Shown one piece after another: positions 28,673-37,172 of a stretch of DNA of 64,000 nucleotides. The stretch is from Mesorhizobium sp. B2-1-1 (GTDB lineage: Bacteria; Pseudomonadota; Alphaproteobacteria; Rhizobiales; Rhizobiaceae): contig NZ_CP083954.1 in assembly GCF_006442975.2 (NCBI RefSeq), forward strand, positions 3,727,501-3,791,500, in the 5' to 3' direction. Under the pieces are notes generated by a model. It ran no database searches. It was not told the origin of the DNA and saw only the letters and a list, made by a program, of their open reading frames with translations. The translations under genes were made by a program, and so were the position numbers. The first letter of the stretch is position 1. Each line of letters starts with the position of its first letter.

Positions 28673-29332
28673 ATGGCCAACGATCACGACGACCAGGGTC
28701 CGGCGCAATATTCCTCGCCGCCATGCTTCATGCACGAACTCGATCCCGCGTTTCACGCGCCGATATCCGATTGGACCGACGTCAGACGATGGCGCAAGGC
28801 CGAACGGGAACGCCTGATCGCGGCGCGTCTCGCGGTTTCCGCCGATGCGCGAACGGCGATGTCGCAGAGCATCGCCGGAGCCCTCGACGCGGCGATCGGC
28901 GATATTGCCGGCCGCATGGTCAGCCTCTATTGGCCGTTTCGCGGCGAGCCGGACCTGCGGCCATGGATGGCCGCCATCAATGAACGAGGCGGGCGCACCG
29001 CGCTGCCCGTCGTCATCGAAAAGGCACAGCCGCTGATCTTCCGGGCCTATGTTCCGGGCGACCGGCTGGAGAAGGGCGTGTGGAACATTCCGATTCCGGC
29101 CGAGGGCGAACCGGTCTTGCCCGACATCGTCATCTCACCGATCGTCGGCATCGATTCCGGCAATTATCGCCTGGGCTATGGCGGCGGGTTCTACGACCGA
29201 ACGCTGGCGGCGATGCCGTTCAAGCCGCTGGTCATCGGCGTCGGCTACGAATTGCAGCGAATCGCCACCATCTACCCGCAGCCGCACGATATCCCGATGG
29301 ACCGGATCGTGACGGAGGCTGCCAAGGCGTAG
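28673..29332 (+). CDS. 5-formyltetrahydrofolate cyclo-ligase
   Basis: 219 residues. The MTHFS domain covers residues about 40-215 (RWRKAERERLIAAR, PFRGEPDLRPW, and the ATP-binding GYGGGFYDRTLAAM). It converts 5-formyl-THF to 5,10-methenyl-THF. The ATG giving MANDHDDQ follows GAGG; ATGs upstream at 28613 and 28649 are alternatives. An N-terminal extension with YSSPPCFMHELDPAF precedes the catalytic domain, as in related rhizobial proteins. Confidence 0.88.
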   Translation: MANDHDDQGPAQYSSPPCFMHELDPAFHAPISDWTDVRRWRKAERERLIAARLAVSADARTAMSQSIAGALDAAIGDIAGRMVSLYWPFRGEPDLRPWMAAINERGGRTALPVVIEKAQPLIFRAYVPGDRLEKGVWNIPIPAEGEPVLPDIVISPIVGIDSGNYRLGYGGGFYDRTLAAMPFKPLVIGVGYELQRIATIYPQPHDIPMDRIVTEAAKA

Positions 29333-29362
29333 ACGGCTGAAGGCATGGAAGGCTGAGAATGC

Positions 29363-29836
29363 TCAGGCCATTTCGGGCTTCAGGCCCATCGCCGTCCGGT
29401 CGACGATTTCGCGCAGGGCAAAAGACGAATTGATCTTCGTCACATGCGGCATCGCCGACAGCCATTCCTTGTGGATGCGTTCGTAGTCGGCAAGGTCCTT
29501 GGCAGCGATTCTGAGAATGTAGTCGTACTCGCCCGACATCAGATGGCAGGACAGCACGTTCGGGCAGCGCTTGATCGCAGCCTCGAAATCCGACAGCGTC
29601 TTCTCGAACTGGCCCGACAGCGATATGTGCACGATCGCCGTCATCTGGTGACCAAGTGCTGCATTGGAAAGCCGGGCATGATAGCCGCGGATGGTTCCGG
29701 ATTTCTCCAGATTGTCGAGCCGGCGCGAACAGGCCGACTGCGACAGGCCGACCCTTTCGGCAAGGGCGGCGTTCGGCATCCTGCCATCCTTCTGCAAGGT
29801 CTCCAGAATGGCGATATCAATCCTGTCGAGTGGCAT
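29363..29836 (-). CDS. Lrp/AsnC family transcriptional regulator (AldR-like)
   Basis: 157 residues: an N-terminal winged helix-turn-helix (RIDIAILETLQKDGRMPNAALAERVGLSQSACSRRLDNL) and a C-terminal RAM ligand-binding domain (HLMSGEYDYILRIAAKDLADYERI). It stands divergent from ald with a 158-base gap rich in dyads, the standard arrangement of an Lrp-type activator of alanine dehydrogenase. The start giving MPLDRIDIA is chosen over longer frames. Confidence 0.9.
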   Translation of the reverse strand: MPLDRIDIAILETLQKDGRMPNAALAERVGLSQSACSRRLDNLEKSGTIRGYHARLSNAALGHQMTAIVHISLSGQFEKTLSDFEAAIKRCPNVLSCHLMSGEYDYILRIAAKDLADYERIHKEWLSAMPHVTKINSSFALREIVDRTAMGLKPEMA

Positions 29837-29858
29837 TCTTCGTGATTCCTGCGAATTT

Positions 29859-29875
29859 TTGCGCATTCTACGCAA
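29859..29875. promoter_or_regulatory. Dyad in the lrp-ald divergent promoter region
   Basis: TTGCG-CATTCTA-CGCAA, an interrupted perfect palindrome. Additional TGCG and CGCA half-sites lie on both sides between 29845 and 29935. Spacing and repetition suit cooperative binding of an Lrp-type octamer. The regulator is inferred from the neighbour, not shown. Confidence 0.5.
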
Positions 29876-29994
29876 CAATTATCGAATAGCGAACCCTCCT
29901 GCAAGTGCATTCGCAAACACTTACGCAACGATTCGTGGTTGACTGCGTCAATACAGGGAACGAGCCCCGAAGGGCCGTGTCAGGAGAAAAGAAA

Positions 29995-31110
29995 ATGCGC
30001 GTCGGCTGCCCCCGGGAAATCAAGAATCATGAATATCGCGTCGGACTTACGCCCGGCTCGGTCCGCGAATATGTCGCCCACGGACATGAGGTGCTGGTCG
30101 AGACCGGCGCCGGGGCCGGCATCGGAGCCGACGACAACGCCTATCGCGCTGCCGGCGCCACCATCGCCAAGACGGCGGCCGATGTGTTCGCCAAGTCGGA
30201 TATGATCGTCAAGGTCAAGGAGCCGCAGCCTAACGAATGGGCCCAACTGCGCGATGGCCAGATCCTCTACACCTATCTTCACCTTGCTCCGGATCCGGAA
30301 CAGACCAAGGGCCTGCTCGCTTCGGGCGTTACCGCCATCGCCTATGAAACGGTGACCGACGACCGGGGCGGCCTGCCGTTGCTGGCGCCGATGTCGGAAG
30401 TCGCCGGCCGCCTGTCGATCCAGGCCGGCGCCACGGCGCTGCAGAAGGCCAATGGCGGCCGCGGCGTGCTGCTCGGCGGCGTGCCCGGCGTGCTGCCCGG
30501 CAAGGTCACCGTGCTCGGCGGCGGCGTCGTCGGCCTGCACGCAGCCAGGATGGCGGCTGGCCTGGGCGCCGACGTCACCATCATCGACCGCTCGATCCCG
30601 CGCCTGCGCCAGCTCGATGACCTCTTTGCCGGCCGCGTCCATACCCGCTACTCGACCGTGGAGGCTCTGGAAGAAGAGTGCTTTTCCGCCGACATCGTTG
30701 TCGGCGCCGTGCTGATCCCGGGTGCTGCGGCGCCGAAGCTGGTCTCGCGCGAAATGCTTTCGGGCATGAAGAAGGGGTCGGTGCTGGTCGACGTTGCCAT
30801 CGACCAGGGCGGCTGCTTCGAGACCTCGCACGCGACCACACATGCCGAGCCGACCTACGAGGTCGACGGCGTCATCCACTATTGCGTCGCCAACATGCCG
30901 GGCGCCGTGCCGGTCACCTCAGCACATGCACTCAACAACGCGACTCTGCACTATGGCCTTCAGCTCGCTGACAAGGGCCTGAAGGCGCTGGTCGACGACC
31001 ATCATCTGCGCAATGGACTCAACGTCCACAGAGGCAAGATCACCAACCGTGCGGTCGCCGAAGCGCTCGGCTACGAACTGGTCGAACCGAAGGCGGTTCT
31101 CGCGGCCTGA
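29995..31110 (+). CDS. ald: Alanine dehydrogenase
   Basis: 371 residues, the NAD-dependent enzyme converting L-alanine and pyruvate plus ammonia. The N-terminal domain starts [20 protein letters not shown]; the NAD-binding [18 protein letters not shown] is central, and DQGGCFETS and [16 protein letters not shown] follow. The start has an AGGAGAAAAG ribosome binding site. It is transcribed away from the lrp-type gene and ends at a clear terminator. In rhizobia, Ald supports alanine cycling and growth on alanine. Confidence 0.97.
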   Translation: MRVGCPREIKNHEYRVGLTPGSVREYVAHGHEVLVETGAGAGIGADDNAYRAAGATIAKTAADVFAKSDMIVKVKEPQPNEWAQLRDGQILYTYLHLAPDPEQTKGLLASGVTAIAYETVTDDRGGLPLLAPMSEVAGRLSIQAGATALQKANGGRGVLLGGVPGVLPGKVTVLGGGVVGLHAARMAAGLGADVTIIDRSIPRLRQLDDLFAGRVHTRYSTVEALEEECFSADIVVGAVLIPGAAAPKLVSREMLSGMKKGSVLVDVAIDQGGCFETSHATTHAEPTYEVDGVIHYCVANMPGAVPVTSAHALNNATLHYGLQLADKGLKALVDDHHLRNGLNVHRGKITNRAVAEALGYELVEPKAVLAA

Positions 31111-31140
31111 TTCTCCTGAGAGGATACCTGCCTCCCGTCA

Positions 31141-31170
31141 GCCCGCCGGTCATTCCCGGCGGGTTTTTTC
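31141..31170 (+). terminator. Rho-independent terminator of ald
   Basis: CCCGCCGG, six-base loop, CCGGCGGG followed by six T. It lies 31 bases after the ald stop. Confidence 0.9.
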
Positions 31171-31486
31171 TTTCCGGATTGGCGGCTGTCAGGCCTGCAC
31201 CCGGCTCGGACTTAAAACATGTGCCGCAACCTGCGTCTCGGCGCCAATTGCAAGTTTAACTGAGCCCTCCAGGCAAATAGTCGAAGCCCATATGCTTCTT
31301 TGCGCAGAAAATTTCTGTGGAAGGTTCAGGCAAACAAAAAAGCGGAGCCAAGGCCCCGCTTCCTCGATGTCGAGATTTGCCGCCGGTTCATCCGCGGTCG
31401 ACAAATCGATCGACGGCTACCCGTGTACCGCAATGGTATGACAGGAGTACGACAGCGCTCCGCTATCGCACCGCCACATGCGCCCG
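31171..31486. other. Intergenic stretch between ald and the DUF1203 gene
   Basis: 316 bases between the ald terminator and the end of the convergent DUF1203 gene. Apart from the probable minus-strand terminator at 31334-31360, I see no coding frame with a ribosome binding site or family similarity, no repeat copy and no RNA gene. Confidence 0.6.
31334..31360 (-). terminator. Probable terminator downstream of the DUF1203 gene
   Basis: On the minus strand: AGCGGGGCC TT GGCTCCGCT followed by TTTTTTG; the 9-bp stem includes one G-U pair and in practice has a four-base loop. It is 127 bases past the stop at 31487, so the assignment is less certain than for other terminators here. Confidence 0.55.
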
Positions 31487-31954
31487 TCAGACACGTTCGA
31501 TCCGGCACTGGAAGCAATTGTTGCGCGCCGAGCGGACATGCACGTAGGCAATCTCGTCGCGTTCCAAGAGAGCCTCGGCGCGCGCGGCGATCGCATCGGT
31601 CGCAATGACGCCACCGCTGCCATAGACGATGCGGTCATCCCTGCCGTAGCCGCGCACTATATAGTCCGGGCCTTCGAGAATTTCGGGAAGTGCCTGAGAT
31701 TCCGCGGCGCGCTCGCATTCCTGCGCGTGAAGGAAGATCGGTCCGGTCTCGGCATAGGGCTGAAGTTTGGGGAATGGCCGGTAGGCCAGGATGAGATAGT
31801 CGTCTCCGTCGGCGATGTTCTTCAGGCAATGCCGGCATGGCATGCCGTCGCCGTCGGAGACCTTACGCTCGGGCGTGTTTCCATAGGCATCGGGCCCGCC
31901 GCGCTGAAGCGCTCGTACATCTTGTGTCGGCAAGGCTTTGAACTGGATGGTCAT
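31487..31954 (-). CDS. DUF1203 domain protein
   Basis: 155 residues, full length for the DUF1203 family (IQFKALPTQDVRALQRGG at the start; CRHCLKNIADGDDYLILAYRPF and FLHAQECE in the middle; CFQCRIERV at the end). The paired cysteines suggest metal binding, but no role is established. The ATG giving MTIQFKALP is used; the longer frame upstream has no support. It is a single gene between ald and the OmpA-like gene. Confidence 0.87.
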   Translation of the reverse strand: MTIQFKALPTQDVRALQRGGPDAYGNTPERKVSDGDGMPCRHCLKNIADGDDYLILAYRPFPKLQPYAETGPIFLHAQECERAAESQALPEILEGPDYIVRGYGRDDRIVYGSGGVIATDAIAARAEALLERDEIAYVHVRSARNNCFQCRIERV

Positions 31955-32097
31955 GGCGAAAATCTCCGATGTCGTTGATCGGAAATTATGCGCATCAGCC
32001 CGCGCCTCCCACCCGATTCCTGACAATCATTGGCCCTTGGTCGGCTTGTTCCAGCCGACCAAGGCAAGGCGAACTTCACCGGATTGTCGGAACTCCC

Positions 32098-32655
32098 TCA
32101 GCGAATGAAGTCGTCAAAGCGACGGAGGGTGACCCGCCGGTTCCGCCAGTTTTCGTTCTGCGTCTGCACCAGCAGGAATTCCTCGCCATAACCGACCGTC
32201 TCCAAAGCATAGGCCGGCACGCCGAACTCGCGCACCAGCGTGCGCTTCAGCGAGGCGGCGCGCTGTTCCGACAGGATCCGGTTCGATTGGAAGGAGCCGA
32301 CGGCGTCGGTATGGCCCTCGATGAGGACGCGCGCCCCGGGGTTGCGGCGCAGGATACGCTGCAACGCATCGGCGATAGTGTCGATCTTGTCGTATTGCGA
32401 GCTGGAGATCGCGGCCGAGCCGAAAGCGAAATTGATCGACTGGATATCGATCGACCGGGCCATGCGGCGCAGGTCCGGCCGGCGCTTGAACTCACGGATG
32501 GTGACGCGCTCGTTCGGGCGCAGCTTCACGCGGGGTGCCGCCTCGAGCTTTCGTTCGATGGTTGCGGCCGAAGGCGTTGTCGCCTGCGCGGCGGCGAGAC
32601 CGGGCATTGCGATTGCCGCGATCAGCGCGGCGGCAAGGGTACGGCGGGTCAGCAT
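32098..32655 (-). CDS. OmpA-family outer-membrane/periplasmic protein
   Basis: 185 residues. A signal peptide (LTRRTLAAALIAAIAMPGLAAA) is followed by about 60 residues and then an OmpA-like peptidoglycan-binding domain (VLIEGHTDAVGS, NRILSEQRAASLKRTL, VGYGEE). It lacks a visible beta-barrel, so it is probably periplasmic or lipid-free and peptidoglycan-bound. GAAGGAGAA precedes the ATG. It is monocistronic. Confidence 0.88.
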   Translation of the reverse strand: MLTRRTLAAALIAAIAMPGLAAAQATTPSAATIERKLEAAPRVKLRPNERVTIREFKRRPDLRRMARSIDIQSINFAFGSAAISSSQYDKIDTIADALQRILRRNPGARVLIEGHTDAVGSFQSNRILSEQRAASLKRTLVREFGVPAYALETVGYGEEFLLVQTQNENWRNRRVTLRRFDDFIR

Positions 32656-32751
32656 GTCTTTTCTCCTTCGGCCCGTATTATGTGCGGGCAAGATGGCAGA
32701 GACAGGCTGAAGCGCGGATGAACGAGAGGTTCAGCTTTTGTGAGGGCGTCG

Positions 32752-33315
32752 CTATGGCCGCATGACGCTGGCCGAGCGCTCGGCGAAGGGCAGAGGGTGA
32801 ACGGTCTCCTTCTTCTGCGCCACCGGCGCGAAGCCGAGCTTCTGGTAGAGCGGCAAGGCAGCAGGATGGTCGAGCGTGCAGGTCTGCACCGTCACCCGCT
32901 TCGGTCCATACGACCAAGCCGCGGCGATCGCCGATCCCAGGAACCAGCGGCCGATGCCTTGCCCGGTGGCGTGTTCCATCATGCCGAAATAGGCGAGCTC
33001 GACTTCTTCCGGCAGATGCGGCTTGAGGTCGAAAAAACCGGCGGGTGCGCCATCGAGATAGAGCACCCTGATGTCGCGATCCTCGCGGTGGATGCCGGCC
33101 GAAAGCTCGTCGTCATCCAGCCTCAGCACATTGACCCAGTGCCATTTACGCCCCACCCGATCCATCAGGTACCGGTAGAAATGCAGCGGAATGTCTTTAG
33201 TTTTCAGGAGTGCGACCTGGCGGTTGTAGGGCATGGGCGGCGACACGGCCGGTGGCGCATGCATCTCGAGGAACGTCACCGTGACTTCGATGTCCTTCAG
33301 CTCGCCGTTTTCCAT
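32752..33315 (-). CDS. GNAT-family N-acetyltransferase
   Basis: 187 residues. The acetyl-CoA site GQGIGRWFLGSAI and the motif B region (LPLYQKLGFAPV) identify GNAT; the N-terminal part (about 1-60) carries a family extension with YNRQVALLKTKDIPLHFYRYLMDRVG. Substrate unknown. Two starts are possible: ATG 33321 overlapping the sseA stop in an ATGA, or ATG 33315, which suits the AAGGA spacing and is used here. Probably co-transcribed with sseA. Confidence 0.85.
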   Translation of the reverse strand: MENGELKDIEVTVTFLEMHAPPAVSPPMPYNRQVALLKTKDIPLHFYRYLMDRVGRKWHWVNVLRLDDDELSAGIHREDRDIRVLYLDGAPAGFFDLKPHLPEEVELAYFGMMEHATGQGIGRWFLGSAIAAAWSYGPKRVTVQTCTLDHPAALPLYQKLGFAPVAQKKETVHPLPFAERSASVMRP

Positions 33316-33317
33316 CG

Positions 33318-34169
33318 TCATTCCTTGCCTGTCACGACTGGTGTATCGGAGAGACCGCCCCATTCGGTCCATGAGCCGTCGTAAAGCCTGTTGTCGGTAT
33401 GGCCAAGCGTTTCCAACGCAAGCGTGATCACCGCCGCCGTAACGCCGGAGCCGCAGGAAGTGACGATAGGCTTCGACAGATCGAGGCCGGCGTCCTCGAC
33501 CACCTTGCGCAACCGCTCCTTCGGCAGAAGCACGCCGTTTTCCGACAGCGCCGAATAAGGCAAGTTGCGCGCGCCCGGCATATGGCCGGAACGGACGCCC
33601 GCACGCGGCTCCGGCTCCGCGCCGGTGAAGCGTCCTGCCCCGCGTGCATCGGCAATCTGGCTTTCCCGGGTTTCGACGATGCGGCGCATCTCGGCAAGGC
33701 TGGCGACCCGGCCGGCGTCGAAATCGGCGTGGAACACGCTGGGCGCGATTTTGGTCGGTTCGGCCGTCACCGGCCGGCCGGCCGCTTTCCAGCCATCGAA
33801 ACCACCGTCAAGGATATACGTCTGGAAGACGCCCATCACCCGGAACATCCACCATGCCCGAGGTGCCGAGAATAAGCCCGCGCCGTCATAGACGATGATC
33901 GTGTCATCTGCCGAAACGCCCATCGCGCCGACATACTGCGCGAAATGCTGCGGCGACGGCAGCGTATGCGGCAGCGCGGCGTCCGGATCGGAGACCGCGT
34001 CCTGATCCAGGAAGCGGGCGCCCGGAATGTGCCCAGCGTCATACTCGGCGCGCGCGTCGCGGTTTTGCGCCGGAAGATACCAGGATGCATCGACAATCGT
34101 CAGGCCAGGCTGGCCCAAACGCTCCTGCAACCAGTCAGCGTCGACGGTGAAAGGACTGTCTTCAGCCAT
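33318..34169 (-). CDS. sseA: 3-mercaptopyruvate/thiosulfate sulfurtransferase
   Basis: 283 residues with two rhodanese domains: an inactive N-terminal one (VDASWYLP...RDARAEYDAGHIPGA) and a C-terminal one with the active-site cysteine in TSCGSGVTA. It transfers sulfur from 3-mercaptopyruvate to thiols or cyanide. It lies downstream of cysK and alaX on the same strand, hinting at a cysteine-metabolism link. Confidence 0.92.
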   Translation of the reverse strand: MAEDSPFTVDADWLQERLGQPGLTIVDASWYLPAQNRDARAEYDAGHIPGARFLDQDAVSDPDAALPHTLPSPQHFAQYVGAMGVSADDTIIVYDGAGLFSAPRAWWMFRVMGVFQTYILDGGFDGWKAAGRPVTAEPTKIAPSVFHADFDAGRVASLAEMRRIVETRESQIADARGAGRFTGAEPEPRAGVRSGHMPGARNLPYSALSENGVLLPKERLRKVVEDAGLDLSKPIVTSCGSGVTAAVITLALETLGHTDNRLYDGSWTEWGGLSDTPVVTGKE

Positions 34170-34215
34170 TGTGGTTCTCCTGCCGCCATTGACCAGACGT
34201 TGTCTTGCCTTGCCG

Positions 34216-34255
34216 CATGATCTTGTCCGAAAACATCGTAGCTTTCGAGATCATG
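34216..34255. repeat. Palindromic repeat overlapping the alaX stop
   Basis: CATGATCTTGTCCGAAA (34216-34232), a ten-base spacer, then TTTCGAGATCATG (34243-34255): an imperfect inverted repeat matching in its left arm a common rhizobial palindrome. The alaX stop codon (34251-34253) lies inside the right arm. Confidence 0.7.
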
Positions 34256-34994
34256 TTTGGGGCATCGGTCCAAACCGGATGCGGAAGCGCCGGTTTTCAC
34301 GCCCCTTCTTCTCAATCTTGCCGATATGGATTTCGCCGATCTCGCCGGTGCTTTTGACATGGGTGCCACCACAGGGCTGACTGTCCACCGAAGCATTCTC
34401 GCCGATGCAGACCAGCCGGATTTTGCCGGTACCTAGCGGCGGACGGACATTCTTGGACTTCACCAGACCCGGATTGGCGGCCAGTTCCTCGTCGCTGATC
34501 AGCCTGGTAAAGATCGGATGATCGGCCCGCACCAGGCCCATCAGGCCAGCCGTCACGTCTTCCTTGCTGAAGCTGGCGTCGGGAATGTCGAAATCGACAC
34601 GGCTGTCGTCTTCCGAAACCGCCGCGCCGGTGATCGGAAACGGGCAGACGACGGTGAGCAAATGGCAAGCGGCATGCATGCGCATCAAGAGATGACGTCG
34701 CTCCCAGTCGATTGCGAGCTTCAGGCGCTCGCCGACCGCAGGCGCGGCTTGTTCCGGCGCCGGCACGTGGATGATCTCGTCCTTTGTTTCCCCGGTGATG
34801 GTAGCGGCCAGGACGATGCGGCTGCCATCGGCGCGCTGGAGATGGCCGCTATCGCCCGGCTGCCCGCCCGAGGTGGCATAGAAGATGGTGCGGTCCAGAA
34901 CGATGCCGCCGCGCTCGTTGACGGCGACCACCACGGCATCGGCCGTCCTGAGATAGGCGTCGTCGCGAAACAGCGCTTCGGTCTTGTGCGCCAT
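34251..34994 (-). CDS. alaX: Alanyl-tRNA editing protein AlaX
   Basis: 247 residues. A free-standing editing module: an N-terminal OB-like part of the AlaRS family (FYATSGGQPGDSG, residues about 39-51) and the SAD domain with zinc ligands HAACH and CGGTH. It hydrolyses Ser-tRNA(Ala) or Gly-tRNA(Ala). The ATG overlaps the cysK UGA by one base (TGATG). The pairing with cysK and sseA is suggestive but its reason is unclear. The last residues run into a palindromic repeat. Confidence 0.9.
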   Translation of the reverse strand: MAHKTEALFRDDAYLRTADAVVVAVNERGGIVLDRTIFYATSGGQPGDSGHLQRADGSRIVLAATITGETKDEIIHVPAPEQAAPAVGERLKLAIDWERRHLLMRMHAACHLLTVVCPFPITGAAVSEDDSRVDFDIPDASFSKEDVTAGLMGLVRADHPIFTRLISDEELAANPGLVKSKNVRPPLGTGKIRLVCIGENASVDSQPCGGTHVKSTGEIGEIHIGKIEKKGRENRRFRIRFGPMPQT

Positions 34995-36028
34995 CACACG
35001 ACCTTTTCAAACGGCACGGAAATATCTGATTTCTCTTCCATCCAGCCGGGCACCGGCAGCTTCTTTTCGCGCAGGAATTCGGGATTGAACAGTTTCGATT
35101 GGTAGCGTGTGCCGTAGTCGCAAAGAATGGTCACGATGGTATGGCCGGGGCCGAGTTCACGCGCCAGTCGGATCGCGCCCGCTATGTTGATGCCGGTCGA
35201 ACCGCCGACGCAAAGGCCTTCCTCCTGGACCAGGTCGAAGACGATCGGCAACGCATCCTCATCACGAATTTGGAACGAGAAGTCGGGCGTGAACCCATCG
35301 AGGTTGGCGGTGATGCGTCCCTGCCCGATGCCTTCGGTGATCGAACTGCCCTCGGATTTCAGCTCACCGCTGGTATAGAAACTGTAGAGCGCAGCGCCCA
35401 GCGGATCGGCGAGAGCGATCTTTACGTCCTTGCTTTTCGCCTTCAGTCCGAAAGCGACGCCGGCCAGCGTTCCGCCCGAGCCGACCGCCGAGACGAAGCC
35501 GTCGACCTTGCCGCCGGTCTGGCTCCAGATCTCCTGCGCCGTGGTGCGGATGTGCCCGTCGCGGTTGGCGACATTGTCGAACTGGTTGGCCCAGATAGCG
35601 CCGTTCGGCTCCGAACGCGCCATTTGCTCAGCCAGCCGCCCCGACAATTTCACGTAATTGTTGGGGTTCTTGTACGGCACGGCCGGAACCTCGATCAGCT
35701 CGGCGCCGAGCAGCTTGATCGTGTCCTTCTTCTCCTGGCTCTGCGTTTCGGGAATGACGATGACGGTGCGGTAGCCGAGCGCCTTGGCGACCAGCGTCAG
35801 CCCGATGCCCGTATTGCCGGCCGTGCCCTCGACAATGACGCCGCCCGGCCTGAGCAGCCCACGCTCTTCGGCATCGCGGATGATGAACAGGCCGGCGCGG
35901 TCCTTGACCGACTGTCCTGGATTCATGAATTCGGCCTTGCCCAGGATCTCGCAGCCGGTTTCTTCCGAAGCCCTGTTGAGGCGGATCAATGGCGTGTTGC
36001 CGATAGCGTCGATCACGGAGCGGGGCAT
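34994..36028 (-). CDS. cysK: Cysteine synthase A (O-acetylserine sulfhydrylase)
   Basis: 344 residues, fold type II PLP enzyme. PLP lysine K42 in NPGQSVKDRAG; the substrate loop EGTAGNTGIGL and the phosphate-binding GSGGTLAG are present. It makes cysteine from O-acetylserine and sulfide. The C-terminal stretch after residue 320 is longer than in E. coli CysK. First gene of a probable cysK-alaX-sseA-GNAT transcript. Confidence 0.93.
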   Translation of the reverse strand: MPRSVIDAIGNTPLIRLNRASEETGCEILGKAEFMNPGQSVKDRAGLFIIRDAEERGLLRPGGVIVEGTAGNTGIGLTLVAKALGYRTVIVIPETQSQEKKDTIKLLGAELIEVPAVPYKNPNNYVKLSGRLAEQMARSEPNGAIWANQFDNVANRDGHIRTTAQEIWSQTGGKVDGFVSAVGSGGTLAGVAFGLKAKSKDVKIALADPLGAALYSFYTSGELKSEGSSITEGIGQGRITANLDGFTPDFSFQIRDEDALPIVFDLVQEEGLCVGGSTGINIAGAIRLARELGPGHTIVTILCDYGTRYQSKLFNPEFLREKKLPVPGWMEEKSDISVPFEKVV

Positions 36029-36257
36029 TCGGGAGTCCTTGTGTAGCTGCGCGAAACCCTAGAAACCCGAAGCTTCGGTTTCAAGGCAAGAATTTGCCTG
36101 GTCCAGTCGCATTTTCCGTACTGCATTTGCGCCGGCGTCACCTTGGTGCCGGGCCTATCCGCGTTGTTCATTTGCGGCCGGCGTCGAAAACCGCTCTTTT
36201 CATTCGATTTCTTCGCGGTTAGAGCAAAAGCCAAGAACAATTCGACGGGGGCGCAGC

Positions 36258-37079
36258 ATGACACTCTATCGGGCCGACCCGAAGCATGGCGTCGCCTGGG
36301 TCACGGGAGGCAGCAGCGGCATCGGCCGTTCGCTGGCCAGGGACCTTGCGTCCCAGGGCTATGCGGTGGCCGTAACGGCACCCGATGGCGATCCCATCGA
36401 CACGCTGATTGTCGAGACCGCGCAGATGCCAGGCAAGGTCAAGGCTTTTCCCTGCGACGTGACCGACGAGCCGCGCATGGCAAGAACCGTCGCTGCAATC
36501 GAGAACGAGCTTGGCCCCATCGTGCTCGCCGTCTTAAACGCGGGCAACTACATTTCCACGCCTGGCGAGGCTCTCGTCGTCAGCGATTTTCGCCGGTCTT
36601 TCGAGGTCAACTATTTCGGCATCATCAACGGGCTTGTGCCGGTCGTCGAACGCATGCGCGTGCGGGCGCGCGGTCATATTGTGCTGGTCGGCTCGGTCAC
36701 CGCTTATTTCGGCTGGCCGACGACCGCCGCTTATGGCGGCACCAAAGCGGCGATCAACATCTTGGCCGAATCGCTGAAATACGATTTCGACAAGATGAAC
36801 GTGCGCGTCCAGGTCATGAACCCGGGCTTCATAGACACACCGCTGACCGAGAAGAACATGCTGCCCATGCCGGGACTGATGCCCGTCAGCCGAGCGACGC
36901 GGCGCATGGTGCGGGGTATCAAATCCGGCGGCTTCGAGGTCACGTTCCCGCGCCGGACGAGCTGGCCCCTGAAGCTGCTCAGCCTGTTGCCGAGACCGGT
37001 GTACCGAGGCGTGATCAGCCTCATGACGAGCTGGAAGGCACGGCCGCTGAATTACGACCGCAAGCCGCCGAGCGAATAG
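36258..37079 (+). CDS. Short-chain dehydrogenase/reductase
   Basis: 273 residues, classical SDR: the cofactor motif TGGSSGIG near residue 16, NAG in LNAGNYI, the active Ser in VGSVTAYFG, and Tyr/Lys in YGGTKAAIN. The substrate cannot be inferred. It is transcribed divergently from cysK across 229 bases, and a lysophospholipase-like frameshifted gene follows on the same strand. Confidence 0.88.
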   Translation: MTLYRADPKHGVAWVTGGSSGIGRSLARDLASQGYAVAVTAPDGDPIDTLIVETAQMPGKVKAFPCDVTDEPRMARTVAAIENELGPIVLAVLNAGNYISTPGEALVVSDFRRSFEVNYFGIINGLVPVVERMRVRARGHIVLVGSVTAYFGWPTTAAYGGTKAAINILAESLKYDFDKMNVRVQVMNPGFIDTPLTEKNMLPMPGLMPVSRATRRMVRGIKSGGFEVTFPRRTSWPLKLLSLLPRPVYRGVISLMTSWKARPLNYDRKPPSE

Positions 37080-37172
37080 AAGCCAGCGGATCGGCGGCTT
37101 CATCGCCGGGCCCGTCGTTGCCTGTTCCCCGCCACCGCCGTAGGTTTGTTGTTGTTGCGTTTGGAGTCTGCG

